Numbered from the stretch's first letter, positions 1-5,401 are shown. The stretch is DNA of 5,401 nt from WHSM01 sp050701635 (GCA_050701635.1 JBOGDF010000365.1:1-5401), one strand, 5' to 3'. Notes: a model not told the origin generated them from the letters alone. Program-made: numbers and translations.

Positions 1-1
1 G

Positions 2-742
2 TGCGGCCCGCAGTGCGGCGGCGCCGGCCCGTGCCACGGTGCGCAGGTAGAGCGGGCTGCCGCCGGAGCGCTCCACCACGGCGCGTACCGCCGCCGGGTC
101 GGCGCCGGTCACCGACGCGGAGAGCAACGCGATTGCCTCGGCGGGCGCCAGCGGCTTCAGCGGCACCGTCTCGGCGCCGACGCGAGCCAGCAGCGTCGCC
201 ATCGCCTGGTGATGCGGCCCGCGGTACGGGTCGCGGTGGGTCGCGAGCACCAGCACCGGCAGCCGGCGTACCTCCGCCGCCAGCCGGTCGAGCAGCCGCA
301 CGGACGCGCCGTCCGCCCAGTGCAGGTCCTCCAGCACGAGCAGCAGGCCCGGACCGGCCGCCGCGTCCGCCTCGATCGCGTCCAGCGCCGTGGTGTACCC
401 CGCGAACGCTGCGACCGCCGCCTCCTCGGCCGAGCCGTGCGCGGTGAGCGCACCGCCCTCGACCACCGCCTCCAGGGCGCGGCGGGTACGGGGGAGCCTC
501 CGGGCGGCGCGCAGCCACGGCCACAGCGGCGGCATCCCCACGTCGTCGATCGCGCCGCCCCAGCCGACCGGGAGCTCTCCGGCGCCGGCCACCAGCTCCT
601 CGGCCAGCCGGCTCTTCCCGATCCCGGCGGGCCCGCTGATCAGCACCAGGGAGCCGATGCCCTCCCGGACAGCGGCGAGCCGGTCCCGTAGCAGCTCCAG
701 CTCCTGCCGCCGGCCGACGAACGGCTCCGGTTCACGCGCCAC
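2..742 (-). CDS. AAA-type ATPase regulator, N-terminal part (partial, runs off left edge)
   Basis: I read 247 codons without a stop from a GTG at 742 to the window edge. The N-terminus has the usual FVGRRQELELL lead-in (residues 8-18). A Walker A motif GPAGIGKSRL follows at 37-46 and a Walker B segment LLLVLEDLHWAD at 133-144. The PPLWPWLRAAR stretch (71-81), the VLVLATHRD sensor-like strand (163-171) and RSGGSPLYLRTVAR (225-238) match the AAA_16/NB-ARC-like module found in LuxR-family LAL regulators, BTAD regulators and some adenylate cyclases. Such proteins are commonly 800-1100 residues, with sensor repeats and often a C-terminal helix-turn-helix that would lie left of this window. The role is therefore inferred: an ATP-dependent cytoplasmic signal-sensing transcription regulator. 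An in-frame GTG at 808 is less likely, because it falls inside an inverted repeat and lacks a ribosome site. The start at 742 also lacks one, but a -10-like box lies 6 bases upstream. The gene is divergent from the operon at 866. Confidence 0.85.
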   Translation of the reverse strand, partial: MAREPEPFVGRRQELELLRDRLAAVREGIGSLVLISGPAGIGKSRLAEELVAGAGELPVGWGGAIDDVGMPPLWPWLRAARRLPRTRRALEAVVEGGALTAHGSAEEAAVAAFAGYTTALDAIEADAAAGPGLLLVLEDLHWADGASVRLLDRLAAEVRRLPVLVLATHRDPYRGPHHQAMATLLARVGAETVPLKPLAPAEAIALLSASVTGADPAAVRAVVERSGGSPLYLRTVARAGAAALRAA

Positions 743-748
743 ACCAGG

Positions 749-754
749 AGTATC
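749..754 (-). promoter_or_regulatory. candidate -10 box giving a leaderless start of the AAA regulator
   Basis: The minus strand reads GATACT here, close to an actinobacterial sigma-70-type -10 hexamer. Only 6 bases separate it from the GTG at 742, so transcription would begin at or next to the start codon. This fits the absence of a purine-rich ribosome site. I found no convincing -35 hexamer. Confidence 0.3.
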
Positions 755-795
755 GCGGCCCGGCGGGGAACTCCGTACCGGTTTCCGTGGCGGAC

Positions 796-811
796 TCAGT
801 GGCAGCACTGA
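796..811. promoter_or_regulatory. inverted repeat in the divergent intergenic region, candidate operator
   Basis: TCAGTG and CACTGA are perfect 6-base arms around a 4-base spacer (GCAG). The site sits between the AAA regulator (start 742) and the ABM-like gene (start 866), about 55 bases from each. That position suits a shared operator for one or both promoters. The protein that binds it is unknown; the neighbouring regulator is the obvious candidate by position only. Confidence 0.4.
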
Positions 812-851
812 TGGCCGGCGCCGTCCGCCGCACCAGGCTGACCGCACCACA

Positions 852-859
852 GAGAGGAG
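852..859 (+). promoter_or_regulatory. ribosome binding site of the ABM-like gene
   Basis: GAGAGGAG, with its GGAG core ending 6 bases before the ATG at 866, is a strong Shine-Dalgarno sequence. It fixes the start of the downstream gene and rules against the longer overlapping frame starting at 787. Confidence 0.8.
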
Positions 860-865
860 TTCCCG

Positions 866-1477
866 ATGTACGCGAGAGTGCAGGTGACAGCTCCGGTTCC
901 CGAGATCCCCGGTGTGGCGCCGACCGACATCCTCGGTCTGGTCCAGGCGCACCCGGGTTTCTGGGAGGGCTGGATGCTGCGGCAGGTGAACGGCCCGGAC
1001 GGGGTGTTCGTAAGTCTCTGGCAGACCCGCCGGGACGCGGAGCTGGCGTCGTCGCGTACCGCGGCCGCGCTCGGTCCCCGCCCGTTCCGGCTGGCGCACG
1101 ACGAGGTGTACGAGGTACGCGACGCACTCGACGGCGCGGGCACCGGCCGGGATCCGGCGTACGCCCAGCTGGTCTGGTTCGACGGGCCGCGGAGCGTGGC
1201 GCAGACCGCCGCCGACGAGCGGTCAGGGCGGGAGCGGGCGTGGCCGGCCATCCGGAACCTTCCGGGACTGGTCCGTACGATCGCGCTGTCCGGTCGGGAT
1301 CGCGCGATGGTGGTGCTGACCCTGACCACCGACGCCGAGACCATCGACGCGGCGCAGCGCGCGGTGAGGTCGACCACGCTGCTCCCCGGCGAGGACCCGG
1401 CGCTGCTCGGCGGCCCGGACCGGGTCGACCTCTGCGCCGTGACGGCGGGCGTGCGCGCCGCAGTGCAGGCGGGCTGA
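866..1477 (+). CDS. tandem ABM-like (dimeric alpha/beta-barrel) protein, function unknown
   Basis: This 203-residue cytoplasmic protein has no signal peptide or membrane segment. It looks like two repeats of a roughly 95-residue ferredoxin-like fold of the antibiotic biosynthesis monooxygenase (ABM)/dimeric alpha-beta barrel type. In the first half, a strand YARVQVTA (2-9) is followed by HPGFWEGWMLR (29-39), then GVFVSLWQTRRDAE (46-59) and a closing strand near 80-87. The second half repeats the order: YAQLVWFDG (99-107), LPGLVRTIALS (132-142), AMVVLTLTTDAETIDAA (147-163), and a strand near 187-194. The PGF/PGL turn followed by a strand and a DAE helix start is characteristic of ABM folds. 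Family members range from true monooxygenases to heme-degrading and stress proteins, and no catalytic residue lets me choose. A strong ribosome site supports the ATG. Its stop lies 3 bases before the EgtA-type gene, so the two are almost certainly co-transcribed. Confidence 0.8.
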   Translation: MYARVQVTAPVPEIPGVAPTDILGLVQAHPGFWEGWMLRQVNGPDGVFVSLWQTRRDAELASSRTAAALGPRPFRLAHDEVYEVRDALDGAGTGRDPAYAQLVWFDGPRSVAQTAADERSGRERAWPAIRNLPGLVRTIALSGRDRAMVVLTLTTDAETIDAAQRAVRSTTLLPGEDPALLGGPDRVDLCAVTAGVRAAVQAG

Positions 1478-1480
1478 GGC

Positions 1481-2551
1481 ATGGCGCTCGTCACAGCGGT
1501 GCGGCGGCTGTTCGCTCCCGGGAACGGGTCGCGCCGCGTCGGAGCCGAGATCGAGCTGATCGCGGTCACCGACGAGGCGCGGCCCCGTACGGTGCCGCCG
1601 GAGCTGATCGCGGCGGGATTCGACCCCGGCTTCGTGGACGCGGCGCTGCCCAGCTTCGAACCCGGGGGCCAGCTCGAGCTGAGCCCGCCGCCGCAGCCGA
1701 GCGCGGGCCAGCTGATACGCGAGGTGGACCGCCTGGTGGCGCGGGCCACCGCGATCGCGGCGGTACGCGGCGTACGGCTGGAGGGCGTGGGGGTGAACCC
1801 GTACCACCGCTGCGACGAGGTGCCGCTGCGCACCACGACACCCCGCTACCTGGCGATGCAGCGGGCGTTCGACGAGGTGGGTCCACAGGGCCGGCGGATG
1901 ATGCGGCTCACCGCGTCGCTGCAGATCACGGTGGACCTGCTGCCGGGCCGCGCCGGTCAGGAACAGTGGCTGGTCGCGAACCTGGCCGGTCCGGCGTTGG
2001 CCGCCGGGTTCGCCAACTCGCCGTGGCTGGAGGGGTGGCCGGCCGGGATTCCGGGCGCCCGTACCAGGATCTGGCACGGCGCCGACCTGCGCCGCACCGG
2101 GTACGACGGACGCCATCTCGACCTCGCCGACCCGATCGGCGGATACGCCGCCTTCGCCGCCGCCGCGCCCCGGCTTGCGATCCCGGAGGCGGCGGACCCG
2201 GCGTACCACCTGACCACGCTCTTTCCCCCGGTACGGCCCCGCGGCGGCTGCCTCGAACTGCGCTATCTCGACGCCCAGCCGGCCGAGCGGATCGGTGAGG
2301 CGATCACCACGGTCTCGACGCTGCTGCTGGACGACCGGGTCCGTCGCGAGGCGCTGGAGCTGCTGCTGCCGGTCGCCGGCGACCTGGAGGGCGCGTGGTT
2401 GGCGGCGGCGGACGGCTGGTCGCCGTACACCGCGCCGTTGCTGTCGATCGTGGCCGGGGGGCTTCCGGAGCCGCCGCCGCACCGTGAGATCGTGCCGGTC
2501 GGGCCGGGTGCTACTCACCGGGGTCTTCGGCGAGTTCCTGGAACTGGGTGA
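1481..2551 (+). CDS. egtA: EgtA-type glutamate-cysteine ligase (GCS2 family), 3' end irregular
   Basis: The product should join L-glutamate and L-cysteine with ATP to give gamma-glutamylcysteine, the first step of actinobacterial ergothioneine synthesis. Family signatures run in order: the acidic VGAEIEL metal/substrate motif (20-26), FEPGGQLELSPPP (59-71), MRLTASLQITVDL (141-153), FANSPWLEGWPAG (177-189), the RIWHGADLRRTG segment (196-207), HLTTLFPPVRPRG (243-255) and CLELRYLDAQP (257-267). The 356-residue length is short against the roughly 420-430 of mycobacterial EgtA. The missing part is at the C-terminus, where the usual helical tail is replaced by a proline-rich stretch (329-333). The last 14 codons, from residue 343, end in A or T ten times, unlike the rest of the gene, so the true 3' end may be altered. 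The start overlaps the preceding gene's stop region; AGGCGGG at 1467-1473 can serve as ribosome site. No other egt genes are visible, so orthology to egtA rests on motifs only. Confidence 0.82.
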   Translation: MALVTAVRRLFAPGNGSRRVGAEIELIAVTDEARPRTVPPELIAAGFDPGFVDAALPSFEPGGQLELSPPPQPSAGQLIREVDRLVARATAIAAVRGVRLEGVGVNPYHRCDEVPLRTTTPRYLAMQRAFDEVGPQGRRMMRLTASLQITVDLLPGRAGQEQWLVANLAGPALAAGFANSPWLEGWPAGIPGARTRIWHGADLRRTGYDGRHLDLADPIGGYAAFAAAAPRLAIPEAADPAYHLTTLFPPVRPRGGCLELRYLDAQPAERIGEAITTVSTLLLDDRVRREALELLLPVAGDLEGAWLAAADGWSPYTAPLLSIVAGGLPEPPPHREIVPVGPGATHRGLRRVPGTG

Positions 2552-2602
2552 TCTGCAGGTCGCCGGGTGCGTGCAGCCGTGAGTTGAGGGATCGCCACGA
2601 GG
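2508..2602. other. convergent junction with a coding-like tail outside the annotated frames
   Basis: From 2508 to 2582 a plus-strand frame one base ahead of the EgtA frame has G or C at about 19 of 23 third positions. It begins with VLLTGVFGEF and ends in TGA at 2580-2582, only 20 bases before the stop of the convergent membrane-protein gene. The same triplets on the minus strand also read as a plausible tail (LHAPGDLQITQFQELAED) ending in TAG at 2511-2513. That minus-strand frame has no start codon after the membrane gene's stop. Either EgtA was extended here before a one-base insertion, or a gene remnant lies at the junction. I see no clear bidirectional terminator. Confidence 0.4.
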
Positions 2603-3721
2603 TTACGGTCGGTCGGTCGCGGTGGTGGTGGCGGGGTACGCGCGGCGCCGGGGCACCGCGGCGATCGCCAGCCCGAGCAGCGCGCTCCCGCAGCCGACCA
2701 GGAACAGCAGCGAGAACACCGGCTGGCCGAGCCACTCCCACATCGGGTGCCAGGCAGCGTGCGGCTCGCTCACATGGTGCACCGCCGAGAAGGCGACGCC
2801 CAGCGCGGTCGGCAGTCCCCAGAGGAAGATCGCGATGCCGTAGAGGGTCCCGGCGAGGGCACGCAACAGCAGGTGCCGGCCGTCCGTACGGCGGCTGGCC
2901 CAGCCGAACACCAGCCAGCCGATCAACCCACCGATCAGCCCCGCCGCGATGCCGGCCGGCCAGACCGCCCAGGGCGCCGCCCGGTACAGCTCCACGGTCA
3001 GGTACGTGGTGTCCGCTTCGGACTCCGAGGTCACCGAGATCTCGACCACGGTGTCCCCCCGCCGAGCCGTGATCAGGATGTCCTGCGGCAACGTGGCCGG
3101 ATCGCAGGGCGGACCGGCGCACCCCGCCGCGTTCTGCTGGTGCGGCGCGGACACGTCCCAGCCCGCCGCGCGCAGCCGGTCACCGGCGTCGGCGATCTCG
3201 CGCCGGTAGTTGGCCGGAGTCGGGCCGTCGATCGTGTCGCCCACCCGGTTCTGCTGGTATTCGCCGCCATCGCCGAAGAGCAGCTCCTCGGCGTGTGACC
3301 AGCGCAGCGGCTCGCCGTACACGATGAACTGGTTTTCGTCGGGCTGACCGATGTGGCGGCCGAGCTGCCGGCCCGGCAGGGCGGTGTCGAGGATCGCGGC
3401 CGCCTCGGTACGGCCGGGCACCGGCCGCGCGGTCTCCCACGCGAGCCGGGTGGCGGCCGCCGCGCTGAACAGTCCACAGAGGACGGCGGCGAGCGCGGCC
3501 CAGGCAACCACGGTGCGGCTGCCGGGGCGTCCCAGCCGCGCCCGCATGCCGTGGCAGAGCAGGTTGCCGGTCTCCCGCAGCGTCGGCCGGGTGCGGTCGG
3601 CGGGTGCCTGGTCGAGCAGGGTGTCCACGATTTCGGCGTCCCGGTCCTTCCGGTACTGGCGGGGGTACGCCACCAGCAGCCGGCGGTACCGCCGCGCGAG
3701 GGTCGAGTGGGTCTCGGACAT
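2603..3721 (-). CDS. four-helix membrane protein paired with a PadR regulator, function unknown
   Basis: The 372-residue protein starts with a charged cytoplasmic head, LARRYRRLLVAYPRQYRKDR (8-27). This is followed by AEIVDTLLDQAP (29-40) and RPTLRETGNLL (45-55). The YPRxYR and TLLDxAP pattern is common at the N-terminus of actinobacterial membrane proteins encoded beside padR genes. One membrane helix lies at about 70-92. A soluble, probably extracytoplasmic domain of about 155 residues follows, with a CAGPPC cysteine pair at 201-206 that could form a disulfide. Three more helices lie near 250-273, 284-308 and 333-356, then a short basic tail. I recognise no transport or catalytic motif. The ATG at 3721 has GGAGGAG (3727-3733) 5 bases upstream. 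The gene starts 15 bases after the padR stop, so it is very likely co-transcribed with and repressed by that regulator. Confidence 0.8.
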   Translation of the reverse strand: MSETHSTLARRYRRLLVAYPRQYRKDRDAEIVDTLLDQAPADRTRPTLRETGNLLCHGMRARLGRPGSRTVVAWAALAAVLCGLFSAAAATRLAWETARPVPGRTEAAAILDTALPGRQLGRHIGQPDENQFIVYGEPLRWSHAEELLFGDGGEYQQNRVGDTIDGPTPANYRREIADAGDRLRAAGWDVSAPHQQNAAGCAGPPCDPATLPQDILITARRGDTVVEISVTSESEADTTYLTVELYRAAPWAVWPAGIAAGLIGGLIGWLVFGWASRRTDGRHLLLRALAGTLYGIAIFLWGLPTALGVAFSAVHHVSEPHAAWHPMWEWLGQPVFSLLFLVGCGSALLGLAIAAVPRRRAYPATTTATDRP

Positions 3722-3726
3722 GGCGT

Positions 3727-3733
3727 CTCCTCC
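3727..3733 (-). promoter_or_regulatory. ribosome binding site of the membrane-protein gene
   Basis: The minus strand reads GGAGGAG, 5 bases before the ATG at 3721 and wholly inside the 15-base gap after the padR stop. It fixes this start and supports a padR-membrane protein operon. Confidence 0.75.
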
Positions 3734-3736
3734 GTC

Positions 3737-4066
3737 TCAGGCGTGATGGGGGCGGAGTTTGCGCAGCCGGGTCTCGGCGGCGGTGGCGAGTTGACGGAGC
3801 CGTACGGTCTCCGCGTCGAGCGCCGTCAGCCCGTCGCTGGTCAGCCGGTAGTAGCGCCGCAGCCGGCCGTCGACGGCCTCTTCGCGGTCCCGTTCGACCA
3901 GTCCCTGGGCGGCGAGCCGGTCCAGTGCGGTGTAGAGCGTGCCGGGCAGCAGGCTGACCCGCTCTTCGGAGAGTGTGGCGATCTCGCGGATGATGCCGTA
4001 CCCGTGCAGGGGTTTCTCGGCGAGCGCGGTCAGGATCAGGAACGTTGGTTCACGCATTGCGGTCAT
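3737..4066 (-). CDS. PadR-family transcriptional repressor
   Basis: This 109-residue winged helix-turn-helix protein begins MTAMREPTFLILTALAEKPL. It shows the PadR order: FLILTALAEKPLHGYGI in the first helices, SLLPGTLYTALDRLAAQGLV in the recognition helix region, ERDRE in the wing, RRYYRLTSDG in the second wing strand, then a C-terminal dimerisation helix (LDAETVRLRQLATAAETRL). This is the short subfamily-1/2 form. PadR proteins bind operators over their own promoters and release DNA on binding small molecules or other signals. I prefer the ATG at 4066. A TTG at 4084 would place the AT-rich promoter-like island inside the gene, and the ATG at 4057 would still leave the conserved REPTFLIL intact. 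No ribosome site precedes 4066, which suggests leaderless translation. The gene follows the transporter stop by 26 bases and precedes the membrane-protein gene it probably controls. Confidence 0.9.
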   Translation of the reverse strand: MTAMREPTFLILTALAEKPLHGYGIIREIATLSEERVSLLPGTLYTALDRLAAQGLVERDREEAVDGRLRRYYRLTSDGLTALDAETVRLRQLATAAETRLRKLRPHHA

Positions 4067-4072
4067 ACAGAC

Positions 4073-4091
4073 AACATATATCAATGATCAA
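4073..4091 (-). promoter_or_regulatory. AT-rich padR promoter and candidate PadR operator
   Basis: In an otherwise GC-rich window, this strip between the transporter stop and padR is clearly AT-rich. On the minus strand, TATGTT (4078-4073) fits a -10 box and lies 6 bases before the ATG at 4066, giving a leaderless transcript. TTGAT occurs twice in tandem just upstream (4091-4087 and 4084-4080), and an ATGT half-site of the kind PadR proteins favour overlaps the -10 box. No convincing -35 box is seen. Autoregulation is inferred from family habit. Confidence 0.4.
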
Positions 4092-4092
4092 G

Positions 4093-5286
4093 CTATTGCC
4101 GCCCCGCAGCGGCGCTGTCATTGCGGGGCAGGGCCCGGGCCAGCGCGACGACGACCACGCAGAGCAGTAGCGGCAGGGTCATCGCCGGCTGGATGCCCCA
4201 CCAGCTGACCAGCGCGCCGGTGATCGCGGGGCCGATCAGGAACGCGGCGTAGCCGAAGGTGACGACCACCGCGAGCATCCGGCCGCCGCCGGCGTGGCCG
4301 GCCGCGGCGTACACCTGCGGAAAGATGATGCCGACGCCGAGACCGACCAACGCCCAGCCGACCAGCAGCAGCGGCAACGGTTCGGCGGTCACCGCGAGCA
4401 CGTACCCGGCGAACGCCAGCACGGCGCCGGACCGCACCACCCGCTGCCGCCCGTACGCGGCGACGAACCGGTCCCCGTACAGCCGGATCACCACCATGCA
4501 GCCGGCGACCGCGACCAGGCCGAGCGCGCCACGCCCCGGATCGATGCCGGCGACGTCGGTGACGTGGATCGACGACCAGTCCACCGCGGTGCCCTCCGTC
4601 AGCCCGATCGAGAACGCCATCGCGCCGAGCAGCCACGCCACCGGCGGCAGCCCGGTACGCACCCCGTCCCGGAGGTGGGGGACCGGAGCGGTACGCGGCA
4701 CGATCCGTACCACCGCGGCGTACCACGCCAGGGAGAGGCCGCCGATCGTCAGCAGCGCGGGCAGCACCACGCGAGCGCCGCCAAGCCCGGGCAGCTGCGA
4801 CAGCAGCACCACGGCACCCGCGCCGGCGAGGTTGCCGACGCTGAAGAACGCGTGGAAAAAGCTCATGATCGGCCGGGGCCGAGCCTGCTCCACCTGTACG
4901 CCGAGCGCGTTCATCGCCACGTCCATCGCACCGTTGCCGAACCCGGCCACGAGTACGGCGGTGACCGCCACCGGCAGCGACTCGGCGAACGCCAGCAGCA
5001 GTACGCCGCCGGCGAGCAGCGGCGTGGAGACCAGGGCGACACTCCGCGCGCCGCGCCGGTCCGCCAACCGGCCGGCGAGCTGCATTGAGGCCACCGCGGA
5101 GCCGGCGAAGCAGAACAGCAGCAGTGAGACGCCGTCGACGTCGACCCCGAGCCGGGTACGCAGCGCCGGGAGCGTGCCGCCGATCCCGCCGACCAGCGCC
5201 CCGTTGACGGCGAACAGCACGGTCACCGCGAACGCCGCCGCCCGGCCGGCCAGCGCGCCGTCGCGTACCGAGGAGTGCAGCACCAT
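4093..5286 (-). CDS. MFS transporter, FucP/YbjJ-like
   Basis: This is a 397-residue, very hydrophobic protein of the length and about 12-helix pattern usual for the major facilitator superfamily, in the cytoplasmic membrane. Residue numbers here count from the GTG at 5289. MFS motif A appears as GRLADRRGAR (73-82) after the second helix, with a degenerate copy RLYGDR (269-274) in the second half. GNGAMDVAMNALGVQVE (118-134), RPIMSFFHAFFSVGNLAG (139-156), EGTAVDWSS (232-240) and FGYAAFLIGPAITG (345-358) resemble the sugar/drug-type permeases related to FucP and YbjJ. The substrate cannot be read from the sequence. GTG (5289) and ATG (5286) are adjacent; I take the ATG because the AGG at 5295-5297 lies 8 bases from it. 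Two inverted repeats lie upstream, so a dedicated repressor is likely. padR follows in the same direction 26 bases after the stop. Confidence 0.88.
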   Translation of the reverse strand: MVLHSSVRDGALAGRAAAFAVTVLFAVNGALVGGIGGTLPALRTRLGVDVDGVSLLLFCFAGSAVASMQLAGRLADRRGARSVALVSTPLLAGGVLLLAFAESLPVAVTAVLVAGFGNGAMDVAMNALGVQVEQARPRPIMSFFHAFFSVGNLAGAGAVVLLSQLPGLGGARVVLPALLTIGGLSLAWYAAVVRIVPRTAPVPHLRDGVRTGLPPVAWLLGAMAFSIGLTEGTAVDWSSIHVTDVAGIDPGRGALGLVAVAGCMVVIRLYGDRFVAAYGRQRVVRSGAVLAFAGYVLAVTAEPLPLLLVGWALVGLGVGIIFPQVYAAAGHAGGGRMLAVVVTFGYAAFLIGPAITGALVSWWGIQPAMTLPLLLCVVVVALARALPRNDSAAAGRQ

Positions 5287-5314
5287 CACGCGAACCTAGT
5301 GCCCTGCGCCAGAG

Positions 5315-5328
5315 ATTCGCTTGCGAAT
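5315..5328. promoter_or_regulatory. inverted repeat next to the transporter start, candidate operator
   Basis: ATTCGC and GCGAAT form perfect 6-base arms around TT, 29 bases before the transporter ATG. Both the symmetry and the position, over or just after the expected promoter, suit a dimeric repressor site. It could also form a small hairpin in the mRNA leader. The binding protein is unknown. Confidence 0.35.
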
Positions 5329-5367
5329 TCCGGCGCCCAGCCGGCGCCTCGCGGCGTTGTCGTCGTC

Positions 5368-5390
5368 GCCAATACAACACCGGTATTGGC
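5368..5390. promoter_or_regulatory. 8-base perfect inverted repeat upstream of the transporter, candidate operator
   Basis: GCCAATAC (5368-5375) and GTATTGGC (5383-5390) are exact reverse complements separated by 7 bases. The arms are AT-richer than the surroundings. The 23-base size suits a TetR- or MarR-type dimer. It lies about 80-105 bases upstream of the transporter gene, and may also serve an unseen gene to the right. No run of T follows, so it is unlikely to be a terminator. Confidence 0.45.
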
Positions 5391-5401
5391 TCCTCCTCCG
5401 C

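Noticed and set aside
157..691. Several open frames on both strands within the first 700 bases
   Set aside because: All lie over the AAA regulator, whose Walker A and B motifs identify the true minus-strand frame.
787..2298. Long plus-strand open frame of 503 codons overlapping both operon genes
   Set aside because: Arg/Gly/Ala-rich shadow translation of a GC-rich region; the ABM-like and EgtA frames have clear motifs and ribosome sites.
1223..2518. Minus-strand open frame of 431 codons opposite the EgtA gene
   Set aside because: Low-complexity Arg/Gln/Gly translation with no family motif; antisense shadow.
2533..2545. Palindrome AGTTCC-T-GGAACT
   Set aside because: A one-base loop cannot form a stable RNA hairpin and it lies in coding-like sequence; chance symmetry is likely.
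2553..2576. CTGCA/TGCAG arms as a terminator between convergent genes
   Set aside because: Only 5 base pairs with a 14-base loop and no T run.
2606..2632. Short GGTC and GGTGGTGG repeats
   Set aside because: Simple low-complexity GC sequence over the last codons of the membrane-protein gene, not a repeat array.
4259..5299. Plus-strand open frame of 346 codons opposite the transporter
   Set aside because: Ser/Thr/Pro/Ala-rich antisense translation with no start signal; the opposite strand encodes clear MFS motifs.
4118..5380. Minus-strand frame starting at TTG 5380 (or GTG 5383) after a purine-rich GGAGGAGGAG
   Set aside because: Its body is an out-of-frame Arg-rich shadow of the transporter, and its beginning lies in the inverted repeat; no protein-like features.

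Overview
The window is very GC-rich, with G or C at nearly every third codon position. It carries gene families typical of filamentous actinomycetes: a large AAA-type regulator, an EgtA-type glutamate-cysteine ligase, a PadR/membrane-protein pair, and an MFS transporter. Codon use and gene style suggest a Streptomyces- or Micromonosporaceae-like actinobacterium; this is inferred from style, as no rRNA or other marker is present. The window is compact chromosomal DNA. I see no tRNA, rRNA, CRISPR array, insertion sequence or phage gene, and no gene-free stretch longer than about 125 bases.

Layout. (1) Bases 2-742, minus strand: the N-terminal 247 residues of an AAA-type ATPase, probably a large LuxR/LAL-type or related regulator, running off the left edge. 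(2) Bases 743-865: a divergent intergenic region with a perfect inverted repeat and a -10-like box that would give the regulator a leaderless transcript. (3) Bases 866-1477 and 1481-2551, plus strand: a two-gene operon 3 bases apart. It encodes a protein that looks like two tandem ABM-type dimeric alpha/beta-barrel domains, followed by an EgtA-type glutamate-cysteine ligase. (4) Bases 2504-2602: a convergent junction where coding statistics leave the EgtA frame abruptly, suggesting a +1 frameshift or a gene remnant. (5) Bases 2603-3721 and 3737-4066, minus strand: a four-helix membrane protein and, upstream of it, a PadR-type repressor, in one operon. (6) Bases 4093-5286, minus strand: an MFS transporter of the FucP/YbjJ-like type, upstream of padR and in the same direction. 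(7) Bases 5287-5401: the transporter's upstream region with two separate perfect inverted repeats, likely operator sites.

How the parts may work together. The regulator and the ABM-like/EgtA operon are divergent and share a control region with a symmetric site, so cross-regulation is plausible. EgtA joins glutamate and cysteine to give gamma-glutamylcysteine, the first step of ergothioneine synthesis in actinobacteria, but no egtB, egtC or egtD is visible. The PadR protein probably represses itself and the co-transcribed membrane protein from an AT-rich island just after the transporter stop codon. The transporter probably has its own regulator, possibly encoded beyond the right edge. Nothing here is clearly a new system; the oddest points are the EgtA 3' end and the unusual partner of EgtA.
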